DNA from: DASTHS01 sp035718085
Lineage (GTDB): Bacteria > Actinomycetota > Acidimicrobiia > Acidimicrobiales > Palsa-688
NCBI GenBank assembly: GCA_035718085.1
Contig: DASTHS010000305.1
Span: 1-8,299 of the forward strand
DNA length: 8,299 bases
Direction: 5' to 3'
The notes below the pieces were generated by a model that saw only the letters and a list, made by a program, of their open reading frames with translations, ran no database searches and was not told the DNA's origin. Below, in pieces: positions 1 through 6,605 of this stretch. Numbering within the stretch: position 1 is the first letter of the stretch; every line of letters starts with the position of its first letter. The translations under genes and the position numbers were made by a program.

Positions 1-447
1 CGACGACGGCTCGAGCACCGGCAACACCATCTCGCCGATCACCGCCGCCGACCCGTCGGTGTAGCCCAGCAGGTCGTCGAAGGTGGGGTAGCGGGTCACG
101 GTGAGGTCCATCGCCATCGAGCGCATGAACCGCCGGAAGCAGCCAGGGTCGATCTCGAACGCCCGCACGGTGTGCACGACCGCCTTGAGCACCGGGTCGT
201 CGCTCCGGCCGCGCTCGAGGTCGGCGAAGAACCGGTCACCGAAGTCGGTCAGCGCCCGCTCGCGCTCGTCGACCGGCGCCGGCCCCAGGTCGTCGACGAT
301 GTCGTCGGCGTAGCGGCAGAACCCGTAGACGGCGTGCACGTGGGGGCGCATCACCGCCGGCAGCAGCTGCGTCGACCAGTAGTAGGTCGTGCCGTGCCGC
401 TTGTTCAGCTCCCGGCAGCGGGCGTAGCTCTCGGCGAGGGTGGTCAC
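1..447 (-). CDS. crtB: Phytoene synthase, C-terminal part beyond the left edge
   Basis: This gene encodes the squalene/phytoene synthase that condenses two GGPP molecules to 15-cis-phytoene, the first committed step of C40 carotenoid synthesis. The 149 visible codons run to the window edge, about half of a usual protein of roughly 300 residues. The first aspartate-rich motif, DDIVD, is at residues 48-52 inside YGFCRYADDIVDD. It is followed by the family-typical MAMDL segment and by GSAAVIGEM at residues 132-140. The second aspartate-rich motif would lie outside the window. The start is taken as the GTG at 447, because it overlaps the crtI stop codon in a GTGA arrangement and the family-like sequence begins directly there. 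No Shine-Dalgarno sequence is seen, so translation probably depends on coupling to crtI. A squalene-type synthase is the main alternative, but the crtE and crtI neighbours favour phytoene. Confidence 0.95.
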   Translation of the reverse strand, partial: MTTLAESYARCRELNKRHGTTYYWSTQLLPAVMRPHVHAVYGFCRYADDIVDDLGPAPVDERERALTDFGDRFFADLERGRSDDPVLKAVVHTVRAFEIDPGCFRRFMRSMAMDLTVTRYPTFDDLLGYTDGSAAVIGEMVLPVLEPSS

Positions 448-1928
448 CGGGTGAGCATGTCGACCCGGTCGGCGGCCAGGCGTCCCGAGGCGAGCACCAT
501 GGGCACGCCGACACCCGGCTGGGTGCCCGAACCGACCAGCACGAGGCCCGGCACCCGCTTGTCGACGTTGCCGGGGCGGAACGGGCCGGTCTGCAGGAAG
601 CGGTGCGACAGGGCGAAGGGCGTGCCGCGCTCCATGCCCATGGCCTCCCAGTCGAGGGGGTCGACGAAGCGCTCGGCCACGACGTCGTCGACCGGGTAGC
701 CGTCGCCGCGGAGGCGGGCCACCAGGGTGTCGCGCATCTCCTGGCGGCGGGCGACCCAGTCGATGCGCCCGTCGAGGTTCGGCGTCGGCTCGAGGGCGAA
801 GATCACGTGGCCGCCGGCAGGGGCCAGCCCCGGGTCGCTCACCGTCGGCACGCACACCAGGATCGACGGGTCGGGCTGGCGCTCCCCCTTGTGAAGGAGG
901 GCGTCGAAGCTGCCCTTCCAGTCACCGCCGAAGTGGATGGTGTGGTGGGCCGTCCCGGCCGGGAGCTCGCCCCGCACGCCGGCCAGCCACAGCGTGCACG
1001 ACGGCGAGTACTCGCCGCGGCGGGCCACCCTGGGCATGGGCGTCTCGGGCAGCAGCTCCCGGTAGACCAGCGGCAGGTCGGGGTTGGCGACGACCACGTC
1101 GGCGTCGAGGCGCTCGCCGCCCGCCAGGCGCACGCCGGTCACCGGCCCGGTGGTGCCGGTGCGGCGCAGGATGCGCTCGACGGAGGCGCCGTAGCGCAGC
1201 TCGCCGCCCGCCTTCTCGACCGCCGCGGCCAGGCCCTCGGCGACGGCGTGGATGCCGCCCTCGGGGAACCACACGCCCTCGACGGTGTCCATGTAGGTGA
1301 TGATGCAGTAGACGGCGAGCGCCTCGAACGGCGACAGCCCGGCGTAGAGCGACTGGAAGCTGAACAGCTTGCGGAGGCGGTCGTCGCGGAAGAACCTCTC
1401 GACCACCGGCGTGACCTTGCGGAACGCGCCGAGGCGCACCAGCTCGAGCGCCGGGCGCAGCGGTCGCAGCAGGTCGAGGGGTGAGTCGAAGTTCCGGTCG
1501 ATGAACCCGGGCTGCTCCACCTCGTAGAGCCGGCGCAGCCAGTCGCACCACCGGCCGAACGCGGCGGCGTCGTCGGCCCCGCACTCCCGCCGGATCTCGT
1601 CGGTCATGGCGTCGCGCCCAGCGCGCACCAGCAGCTCGCCGCCGTCGGCGAAGCGGGCCCGGTACATGGGGTCGAGGGCCTGCATGCGCAGGTGGTCGTC
1701 GATGTCGGCGCCCGCCGCCGCGAACGTGGCGGCCAGCACGTCGCGCATGGTGAGCACGCTCGGCCCGGTGTCGATCCGGTAGCCGTCGGTCTCCCACACG
1801 CCGGCCCGCCCCCCGGGCACGTCGGCCCGCTCGACGACGGTGACCTCGTAGCCGCGGCCGACGAGGTGGCAGGCGGCGGCCAGGCCGCCGAGCCCGGCGC
1901 CGATGACGACGACGCGCCGGCCGCCCAT
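444..1928 (-). CDS. crtI: Phytoene desaturase (CrtI-type FAD-dependent)
   Basis: This 494-residue protein matches the usual length of bacterial CrtI, an FAD-dependent, membrane-associated desaturase that introduces double bonds into phytoene, usually giving lycopene. The N-terminal dinucleotide-binding fold is clear: GAGLGG at residues 10-15, the acidic residue E33 at the end of the second strand, then PGGRAG. The C-terminal family signature GSGTQPGVGVP lies at residues 466-476, where many homologues have His instead of Gln after the Thr. The frame stays open far upstream through crtE, but that part is an antisense-like Arg/Gly/Pro-rich shadow. The ATG at 1928 is chosen because it directly precedes the FAD motif and overlaps the crtE stop codon by one base (TGATG). 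The number of desaturation steps cannot be read from sequence. A related carotenoid oxidase or ketolase is possible but less likely beside crtB and crtE. Confidence 0.95.
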   Translation of the reverse strand: MGGRRVVVIGAGLGGLAAACHLVGRGYEVTVVERADVPGGRAGVWETDGYRIDTGPSVLTMRDVLAATFAAAGADIDDHLRMQALDPMYRARFADGGELLVRAGRDAMTDEIRRECGADDAAAFGRWCDWLRRLYEVEQPGFIDRNFDSPLDLLRPLRPALELVRLGAFRKVTPVVERFFRDDRLRKLFSFQSLYAGLSPFEALAVYCIITYMDTVEGVWFPEGGIHAVAEGLAAAVEKAGGELRYGASVERILRRTGTTGPVTGVRLAGGERLDADVVVANPDLPLVYRELLPETPMPRVARRGEYSPSCTLWLAGVRGELPAGTAHHTIHFGGDWKGSFDALLHKGERQPDPSILVCVPTVSDPGLAPAGGHVIFALEPTPNLDGRIDWVARRQEMRDTLVARLRGDGYPVDDVVAERFVDPLDWEAMGMERGTPFALSHRFLQTGPFRPGNVDKRVPGLVLVGSGTQPGVGVPMVLASGRLAADRVDMLTR

Positions 1929-3004
1929 CAGTGGTCGCGCCCGGCGACGAAGCGGGCCATGTCGCAGAGGGCGGCCACGGCACCGGCTTCGAGCGGGAGC
2001 AGGTCGGCGGCCTCGAGCGCCCGGTCGACGAGGGTGTCGACCGTGCCCTCCACCGTGTCCCGGGCCCCGGTCGACTCGAAGATCCCCTGCATGGCGGCCA
2101 CCTCGTCGGGGCAGAGGTCGGCCGCGCCCAGGCGGCGTTCCAGGAAGGCGGCGTCGCTGCCCGTGGCCGCCGCCCGGGCCAGGGCTGCCAACAGCGTCGG
2201 CTTGCCCTCGCGCAGGTCCTCGCCGACCGGCTTGCCGGTGACGACCGGGTCGCCGAACACGCCGAGGAGGTCGTCGCGCAGCTGGAACGCCTCGCCGAGC
2301 GGCGCCCCGAACGCGGAGAGGGGGCCGAGCAGCGCCGCCGCCCGGTCGGGTGCCGCCATCGCCGCCCCCAGCTGCAGGGGTCGTTCGACGGTGTACCTGC
2401 CGGACTTGTACTGGCAGATCCGGCGGGCCAGCTCGGGGCTGGCCGCCCGCCGGGCGGTGCCGTGCAGGTCGAGGTACTGCCCGAGGGTGACCTCGGTGCG
2501 CAGCTCGTGCCACACAGCGGCGGCGGGGGCGGGGGCACCGTCCATGCACCGGTCGGCGTAGACGAACGCCAGGTCGCCGATCAGGATGGCCACCGAGGCG
2601 CCGAAGCGGTCGGCCGGCCCCCGCCACCCCTCGCGGCGGTGCCGTCCGGCGTAGTCGACGTGGAGGGTGGGCGCGCCGTGGCGGCGGGCCGAGTCGTCCA
2701 TCACGTCGTCGTGGATGCACGCGAAGGCGTGCAGCAGCTCGACGGCCGCGCAGGCGTCGGCTACCGCCGGGTCGTCGGGGTGGCCGCCCGCGCCCACGAA
2801 CGCCCAGTGGCAGAACGCCGGGCGCAGCCGCTTGCCCCCGGCCGCCAGCAGCTCGTCGAGCGACGCCAGGGGCTCGGCCAGCGCGGGGTCGATCGCGGCC
2901 CACCTCGCGGCCTCGTCGGCCAGCAGGTCGGCGATGCGCGCCCCGACGCGGGCGGCCACCGCCGTCACAGCCGGCGGCGTCAGGGGCACGGAGGTGACCG
3001 TCAT
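1928..3004 (-). CDS. crtE: Geranylgeranyl diphosphate synthase (polyprenyl synthetase)
   Basis: This 358-residue trans-isoprenyl diphosphate synthase adds isopentenyl diphosphate to an allylic primer, presumably making the C20 GGPP used by CrtB. GGKRLRP is at residues 56-62. The first aspartate-rich motif, HDDVMDD, is at 98-104 and the second, within FQLRDDLLGVFGD, is at 240-252; these bind the Mg-diphosphate groups. Phe94 sits five residues before the first Asp, a position that affects chain length in this family. C20 output is nevertheless inferred mainly from the crt neighbours. The ATG at 3004 is chosen because an alternative GTG at 3061 would overlap the upstream PAP2 gene and add no family-like sequence. 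A TACCGT hexamer at 3020-3015 could be a -10 element for a near-leaderless transcript; this is weak. It overlaps crtI by one base. A farnesyl or longer-chain synthase is the main alternative. Confidence 0.93.
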   Translation of the reverse strand: MTVTSVPLTPPAVTAVAARVGARIADLLADEAARWAAIDPALAEPLASLDELLAAGGKRLRPAFCHWAFVGAGGHPDDPAVADACAAVELLHAFACIHDDVMDDSARRHGAPTLHVDYAGRHRREGWRGPADRFGASVAILIGDLAFVYADRCMDGAPAPAAAVWHELRTEVTLGQYLDLHGTARRAASPELARRICQYKSGRYTVERPLQLGAAMAAPDRAAALLGPLSAFGAPLGEAFQLRDDLLGVFGDPVVTGKPVGEDLREGKPTLLAALARAAATGSDAAFLERRLGAADLCPDEVAAMQGIFESTGARDTVEGTVDTLVDRALEAADLLPLEAGAVAALCDMARFVAGRDH

Positions 3005-3035
3005 GACCCTGGTGACGGTACGCCACCCCGGGTGG

Positions 3036-3764
3036 CTATGCGGATTGGCGCGAAGGGGCACCGGCCAGCACCGCCCGGGCGGCGCGGTGCAGCCGCCACC
3101 GGTTGGCGAGGTGCTCGCCGAGCACGCTGAGCAGGTACCCGAGGCCGACCACGGCTGCGCCGGCGACGGCGTCGGCGAAGTAGTGGTTGGCCGTCACGAC
3201 CACGCAGAAGACGGTGGCCGCCGGGTAGATCAGCAGCAGCGGGCGAAGCCGGCGGCGGCCGACGCACGACCACAGTGCCAGCGCGCACCACAGCGACCAG
3301 GCGGTGTGCAGGCTCGGCATCGCCGCGTACTGGTTGGACACGGCGTCGACCGCGCCGCTGCGGAAGTCCCAGAGGCCCCCGATGGTGGCGAGCGTGTCGG
3401 TGAACCCGTACGACGACGCCAGCAGGCGGGGCGGCAGCAGCGGGTAGCGCCAGAAGCCGAGCAGGCCGATCAGGGTGGTGGCCGCCAGGGTGTTGCGCCA
3501 CCGCCGGTAGTGGCCGGGGTTGCGGGAGAACAGGCCGACGAGCACCACGATCACCGCCACGAAGTGCACGGTGCCGTAGTAGCCGTCCCAGAAGCGCATG
3601 AACGGCCGGTCGTGCACGACGAGGTGCTGCACCCACGCCTCGTCGAAGACGTGGAGGGCACGCTCGAGCCCGATGATCTGGTGCGCGTGGTGCAGCGCCG
3701 GGGGCACGGCGTCACCGTCGTTCAGGTCACGCACGACGGTGTAGAGCCCGTAGAAGACCACCAC
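3036..3764 (-). CDS. PAP2-family integral membrane protein (inositol phosphorylceramide synthase-like), start uncertain
   Basis: The protein belongs to the PAP2 phosphatase superfamily, AUR1/inositol phosphorylceramide synthase-like branch, whose members cleave or transfer phosphate esters of lipids in the membrane. Numbered from the GTG at 3764 (242 residues), the catalytic motifs are PSLH at 150-153 and NHYFAD, with His194 and Asp198. YPLLPPRLL at 107-115 also resembles this branch. Hydrophobic segments lie near residues 1-11, 66-79, 92-104, 154-168 and 176-191. The open frame continues upstream to a stop at 3851 without any ATG, GTG or TTG. That stretch encodes RWWHELAI directly before the first membrane segment, which looks like genuine family N-terminus, so the real start may be an unusual codon such as ATA at 3839. 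The gene lies 31 bases upstream of crtE and is probably its operon partner. The substrate is unknown; a lipid or prenyl phosphate is plausible. Confidence 0.85.
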   Translation of the reverse strand: MVVFYGLYTVVRDLNDGDAVPPALHHAHQIIGLERALHVFDEAWVQHLVVHDRPFMRFWDGYYGTVHFVAVIVVLVGLFSRNPGHYRRWRNTLAATTLIGLLGFWRYPLLPPRLLASSYGFTDTLATIGGLWDFRSGAVDAVSNQYAAMPSLHTAWSLWCALALWSCVGRRRLRPLLLIYPAATVFCVVVTANHYFADAVAGAAVVGLGYLLSVLGEHLANRWRLHRAARAVLAGAPSRQSA

Positions 3765-3845
3765 GATGGCCAGTTCGTGCCACCACCGGGCCCGTGGGGA
3801 ATCGGCGCCGGGGCGCGCCGTGGTGGCTGCGTCGGGTATTGCGTG

Positions 3846-3851
3846 ATGCTA
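3846..3851 (-). promoter_or_regulatory. Possible -10 element for the PAP2-carotenoid operon
   Basis: On the minus strand this reads TAGCAT, fitting the actinobacterial TANNNT -10 pattern. Seven bases on, transcription would begin at about 3839, exactly at an in-frame ATA codon of the PAP2 gene, which suggests a leaderless message. No convincing -35 box is seen. The hexamer lies between the divergent PAP2 and L,D-transpeptidase genes, where a promoter is expected. This rests on pattern and position only. Confidence 0.35.
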
Positions 3852-3896
3852 CTCGGCCGGCCTCCGCGTGGCGGGCCGGCGCGCGATCCTGGCCTC

Positions 3897-4733
3897 GTGC
3901 GAGCTCCGGTGCTGTTGGCGGCGGCCGCCGCCGGGCTGCTCGTCGCCGGCGGGGTGGCCGTGGTGGCCCACGACCGCGGGGTGCCCGGCGAGACCGGCAC
4001 CGGGCGGGCCGTCGCTGCCCAGGCCCACGCAGCGCCGGCGACGGCCCCGGCCGCCGCCCCCCCCGCCGCCGCGCCCCCCGGCGGACCGCCGGGGTGGGCG
4101 CTGGCGTCGGCGGTCGCCTCCGGGCCGCCCGACGGCTGGGTGGCCACGTTGTCGGCCCCGGTGACCTGGTCGTCAGCACCCGGCGGCCCCCCGTCGGGCA
4201 CGTTGGCGGCCACCGACCCCTTCGGCGCCGCCCAGGTGCTCGGCCTCGTCGGGCGCCCCAGGCCCGACGGCTGGGGCCTGGCCGAGCTGCCGGTGCGGCC
4301 CAACGGCACCACCGGGTGGGTGCAGGTGTCGCTCCCGCAGGTCACCCTGGCCACCACCCCCTACCGGGTGTCGGTGTCGGTGTCGGCCCGGACCCTCACC
4401 GTCACCGATGCCGGCGCGGTCGTGCTGCAGACGCCCGTCGCCGTGGGTTCACCGCGCACGCCGACCCCCACGGTCACCACTTACGTGTGGGAGCTCGTGC
4501 GCCCCGACCAGCCCGACGGGGGGTATGGGCCCTACATCCTCGGGCTGGCCGAGTTCTCCGACACCTACGCCACGTTCAACGGCGGCAACGCCCAGATCGG
4601 CATCCACGGCACCGACCTGCCGGCGTCGATCGGCACGGCGACCAGCCACGGCTGCATCCGGGTGCCCGACGACGTGGTGACGCGCCTGGCGGGGCTGCTG
4701 CCCCTCGGCACGCCGGTGGTCGTGGCGGCATAG
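3897..4733 (+). CDS. L,D-transpeptidase (YkuD domain) with N-terminal membrane or export segment
   Basis: This 278-residue protein is an exported peptidoglycan enzyme that forms 3-3 cross-links between stem peptides or attaches proteins to them. The C-terminal YkuD domain holds His237 in IHGTD and the catalytic motif SHGCIR at residues 250-255, with Cys253 as nucleophile. VGSPRTPTPT, typical of the family, comes before it. The N-terminus is MR followed by a hydrophobic stretch (about residues 3-24), a signal peptide or membrane anchor. A Pro/Ala-rich linker to about residue 65 follows, then an SH3-like segment ending in LPVRPNGTTGW. The GTG at 3897 is preferred because it places the hydrophobic segment directly after a positive residue. 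An in-frame ATG at 3846 would add 17 residues but overlaps the possible divergent -10. No clear ribosome binding site is visible. The gene diverges from the carotenoid operon and converges with the thioesterase, ten bases away. Confidence 0.92.
   Translation: MRAPVLLAAAAAGLLVAGGVAVVAHDRGVPGETGTGRAVAAQAHAAPATAPAAAPPAAAPPGGPPGWALASAVASGPPDGWVATLSAPVTWSSAPGGPPSGTLAATDPFGAAQVLGLVGRPRPDGWGLAELPVRPNGTTGWVQVSLPQVTLATTPYRVSVSVSARTLTVTDAGAVVLQTPVAVGSPRTPTPTVTTYVWELVRPDQPDGGYGPYILGLAEFSDTYATFNGGNAQIGIHGTDLPASIGTATSHGCIRVPDDVVTRLAGLLPLGTPVVVAA
4057..4079 (+). repeat. Poly-C tracts in the L,D-transpeptidase linker
   Basis: An uninterrupted run of eight C (4057-4064) and another of six C (4074-4079) lie in the part encoding the Pro/Ala linker. 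They are in frame as given. Such runs are prone to slippage in replication and to errors in sequencing. Confidence 0.7.
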
Positions 4734-4738
4734 CCGCC
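4724..4738. terminator. Small hairpin between convergent genes
   Basis: A perfect 6-base inverted repeat (GGCGGC / GCCGCC) with a three-base loop ATA spans the L,D-transpeptidase stop codon, ten bases before the end of the convergent thioesterase gene. A bidirectional terminator is expected here. There is no T-run on either side, and such short GC stems are common by chance in this composition, so the call is weak. Confidence 0.25.
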
Positions 4739-4743
4739 CGGCC

Positions 4744-5145
4744 TCAGCGGGCCTTGTCGAGGAAGTGGGCCTTGTCGACCACCACGCGCGTCACCCGGCC
4801 GGCGGCCACCAGACCGCAGTGGTCGATCACCGACACGCTGAAGACCAGCCGGCGGCCCTCGGTGCGCTCGAGGGTGGCGGTGGCCCGCACCACCGAGCCG
4901 ACGGCCACCGGGGCGACGTGGGAGATCTCGACGCGGTTGCCCACCGAGGTCTGGCCCTCGGCCAGGCGGTGGGAGAGGGCGAGCAGCGTGGCCTCCTCGC
5001 AGAGCGCCACCACCCGGGGCGTGCCGAGCACGGCCACGTCACCCGCCCGGTGGGCCTGCGCCGTGTCGGTGTCGGCGACCACCAGCTCCACGGTCGCCTG
5101 GGGCGCGTCGTGCCCGGGGGCGCAGTGCGGGGGAGGCACGGACAC
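4744..5145 (-). CDS. Hotdog-fold thioesterase, FlK-like
   Basis: A 133-residue single-domain hotdog protein of the fluoroacetyl-CoA thioesterase (FlK)-like family, which hydrolyses acyl-CoA thioesters in the cytoplasm. Compared with Streptomyces cattleya FlK from memory, Thr42, Glu50 and His76 fall at the same residue numbers as the FlK catalytic triad, and Ser67 and Gly69 also coincide (SVG here, SLG in FlK). The FlK gating Phe36 is replaced by Asp36, so a fluoroacetyl-CoA substrate is not expected; the real acyl group is unknown. The C-terminal half (VVVDKAHFLDKAR at the end) fits the family. The start could be the GTG at 5145 or the GTG at 5139. The second lies about seven bases after a TACCCT hexamer and would suit a leaderless message. 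The gene diverges from tldD and converges with the L,D-transpeptidase gene. Confidence 0.85.
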   Translation of the reverse strand: MSVPPPHCAPGHDAPQATVELVVADTDTAQAHRAGDVAVLGTPRVVALCEEATLLALSHRLAEGQTSVGNRVEISHVAPVAVGSVVRATATLERTEGRRLVFSVSVIDHCGLVAAGRVTRVVVDKAHFLDKAR

Positions 5146-5146
5146 G

Positions 5147-5164
5147 AGGGTACGCCGGTACCCT
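5147..5164. promoter_or_regulatory. Palindromic divergent promoter between the thioesterase gene and tldD
   Basis: A perfect inverted repeat with 7-base arms, AGGGTAC and GTACCCT, separated by GCCG. By symmetry it places TACCCT, a TANNNT-type -10, on both strands. Rightward, transcription would start near 5171, leaving about 43 bases before the tldD start. Leftward, it would start near 5140, at or beside the thioesterase GTG at 5139. A leftward -35-like TTGGAT is at 5177-5172, 19 bases away; none is clear rightward. The palindrome could instead, or in addition, be a repressor operator. Confidence 0.45.
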
Positions 5165-5201
5165 TCCGGCGATCCAACGCGCCGCCCCGGGGCGACGGAT
5201 C

Positions 5202-5209
5202 GGGAGGAG
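5202..5209 (+). promoter_or_regulatory. Ribosome binding site of tldD
   Basis: GGGAGGAG ends four bases before the GTG at 5214. It is the strongest Shine-Dalgarno sequence in the window and supports this GTG as the tldD start. Confidence 0.75.
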
Positions 5210-5213
5210 CCCG

Positions 5214-6605
5214 GTGATCGACGACGACGTGGTGGCGAAGGTGCTCGGCGAGGCCCTGCGCAAGGGCGGCGAGTTCGCCGAGGTGTTCGCCGAAGACCGG
5301 CGCAGCTCGGCGGCCGGCCTCGACGACGGCCGGGTCGACAACATGGTCTCGGGGAGGGAGCGCGGCGCCGGCATCCGGGTCGTGGTCGGCGAGACCACCG
5401 GCTTCGCCCACACCAGCGACCTCTCCGAGCGCGGGCTGCTCCAGGCGGCGGCCGCCGCCGGTGCCGCCGCCCGCTCCGGCGGCGGCGGCACGCGCGTCGT
5501 CGCCCTCGACCGGGTCGACGCCCCCTCGCCGTCGCCCGTGGCCGTGCTTCCCGAGACGGTCGACAAGGCGACCAAGGTCGCCCTGCTGGCCCGGGCCGAC
5601 GCCGCCGCCCGGGCGGCCAGCGACTCGGTGCGCCAGGTGAGCGTCGTCTACGGCGACAGCCGCCGGCGCATCCTGGTGGCCAACAGCGACGGGGTGCTCG
5701 CCGGTGACGACCAGGTGAAGACCCGCTTCGCCGTCTCGGTGGTCGCGTCCGCCGACACCGGCATGCAGACCGGGCGGGAGTCGATCGGCCACACCATGGG
5801 CTTCGAGCTGTTCGACCGCTACCGGGTCGAAGACCTCGCCGAGGCGGCCGCTGCCCGGGCGCTGGCCAAGCTGACGGCCCGCCCCGCCCCCTCGGGTCGG
5901 GTGCCGGTGGTGATCAAGCAGGGCAGCGGCGGCATCCTCTTCCACGAGGCGTGCGGCCACGGCCTCGAGGCCGACCACATCGCCAAGGACGTGTCGGTCT
6001 TCGCCCACCGGGTCGGCCAGCGCGTCGCCAGCCCGCTGGTCACCCTGGTCGACGACGGCACCATGACCGGCGAGTGGGGCGCCTTCGCCGTCGACGACGA
6101 GGGACACCGCGCCGGGCGCAACGTGCTGATCGACGGCGGGGTGCTCACCGATTACATGTGGGACTGGCTGCGGGCCCGCAAGGAGGGGCGGCCGAGCAGC
6201 GGCAACGGACGGCGCGAGACCTACCAGCACCTGCCGATGGTGCGGATGACCAACACGTTCCTCGCCAACGGCGCCGACGACCCCGACGAGATCGTCCGCC
6301 AGACACCCAACGGCGTCTACGTGGCCCAGCTCGGCGGCGGCCAGGTCAACACCGCCACCGGCGACTTCGTCTTTGGCATGACCGAGGCCTACCTCATCGA
6401 GGACGGCCGGCTCACCGAGCCCCTCCGTGACGCCAACCTGATCGGCAACGGCCCCCAGGTGCTCATGGACATCGACGCCGTGGGCAACGACTTCGCCATG
6501 GGCGGCCCGGGCACCTGCGGCAAGCAGGGCCAGGGCGTGCCGGTCGGCACCGGCCAGCCCACGCTCCGGGTCGCCGGCATGACCGTCGGCGGCACCGCAC
6601 GGTGA
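5214..6605 (+). CDS. tldD: TldD metalloprotease subunit
   Basis: This 463-residue protein is the catalytic half of the cytoplasmic TldD/TldE zinc protease, which cleaves unfolded peptides and, in some bacteria, removes leader peptides from modified peptides (microcin B17) or degrades the CcdA antitoxin. The zinc motif HEACGH (HExxxH) is at residues 244-249, after a Gly-rich strand (GSGGILF). The conserved metal-ligand Cys435 is in GTCGKQGQG near the C-terminus, followed by VPVGTGQPTLRV. Length is close to E. coli TldD. The GTG start is supported by a strong GGAGGAG site, and GTGA overlap with the next gene indicates coupled translation of the two subunits. A palindromic promoter-like element lies about 50 bases upstream. 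All catalytic residues expected for an active enzyme are present. The natural substrate cannot be inferred from this window. Confidence 0.95.
   Translation: MIDDDVVAKVLGEALRKGGEFAEVFAEDRRSSAAGLDDGRVDNMVSGRERGAGIRVVVGETTGFAHTSDLSERGLLQAAAAAGAAARSGGGGTRVVALDRVDAPSPSPVAVLPETVDKATKVALLARADAAARAASDSVRQVSVVYGDSRRRILVANSDGVLAGDDQVKTRFAVSVVASADTGMQTGRESIGHTMGFELFDRYRVEDLAEAAAARALAKLTARPAPSGRVPVVIKQGSGGILFHEACGHGLEADHIAKDVSVFAHRVGQRVASPLVTLVDDGTMTGEWGAFAVDDEGHRAGRNVLIDGGVLTDYMWDWLRARKEGRPSSGNGRRETYQHLPMVRMTNTFLANGADDPDEIVRQTPNGVYVAQLGGGQVNTATGDFVFGMTEAYLIEDGRLTEPLRDANLIGNGPQVLMDIDAVGNDFAMGGPGTCGKQGQGVPVGTGQPTLRVAGMTVGGTAR

Noticed and set aside
603..1484. Open frame of 293 codons on the plus strand, opposite crtI.
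   Set aside because: It is antisense to a clear gene, with His/Val/Arg-rich low-complexity content and no recognisable motif, as expected from GC-rich codon bias.
1929..3026. The crtI frame stays open through all of crtE, suggesting an 860-residue fusion protein.
   Set aside because: The extra N-terminal part is Arg/Gly/Pro-rich with no family features and lies over the well-supported crtE in another frame. CrtI begins naturally at the ATG before its FAD motif.
1931..3130. Plus-strand open frame of 399 codons opposite crtE.
   Set aside because: It is the mirror of crtE codons, rich in Gly, Arg and Val, with no domain features.
3846..3896. ATG at 3846 as the start of the L,D-transpeptidase.
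   Set aside because: It adds 17 Pro/Arg/Gly residues before the hydrophobic segment, overlaps the possible divergent -10 and has no ribosome binding site. The GTG at 3897 gives a normal export signal, though the ATG cannot be excluded.
4368..4385. Three tandem copies of GTGTCG.
   Set aside because: They encode a short Val-Ser beta-strand inside the L,D-transpeptidase and look like ordinary codon repetition.
4827..6230. Minus-strand open frame of 467 codons opposite tldD and running over the thioesterase gene.
   Set aside because: It overlaps two well-supported genes, is compositionally biased and shows no motif.
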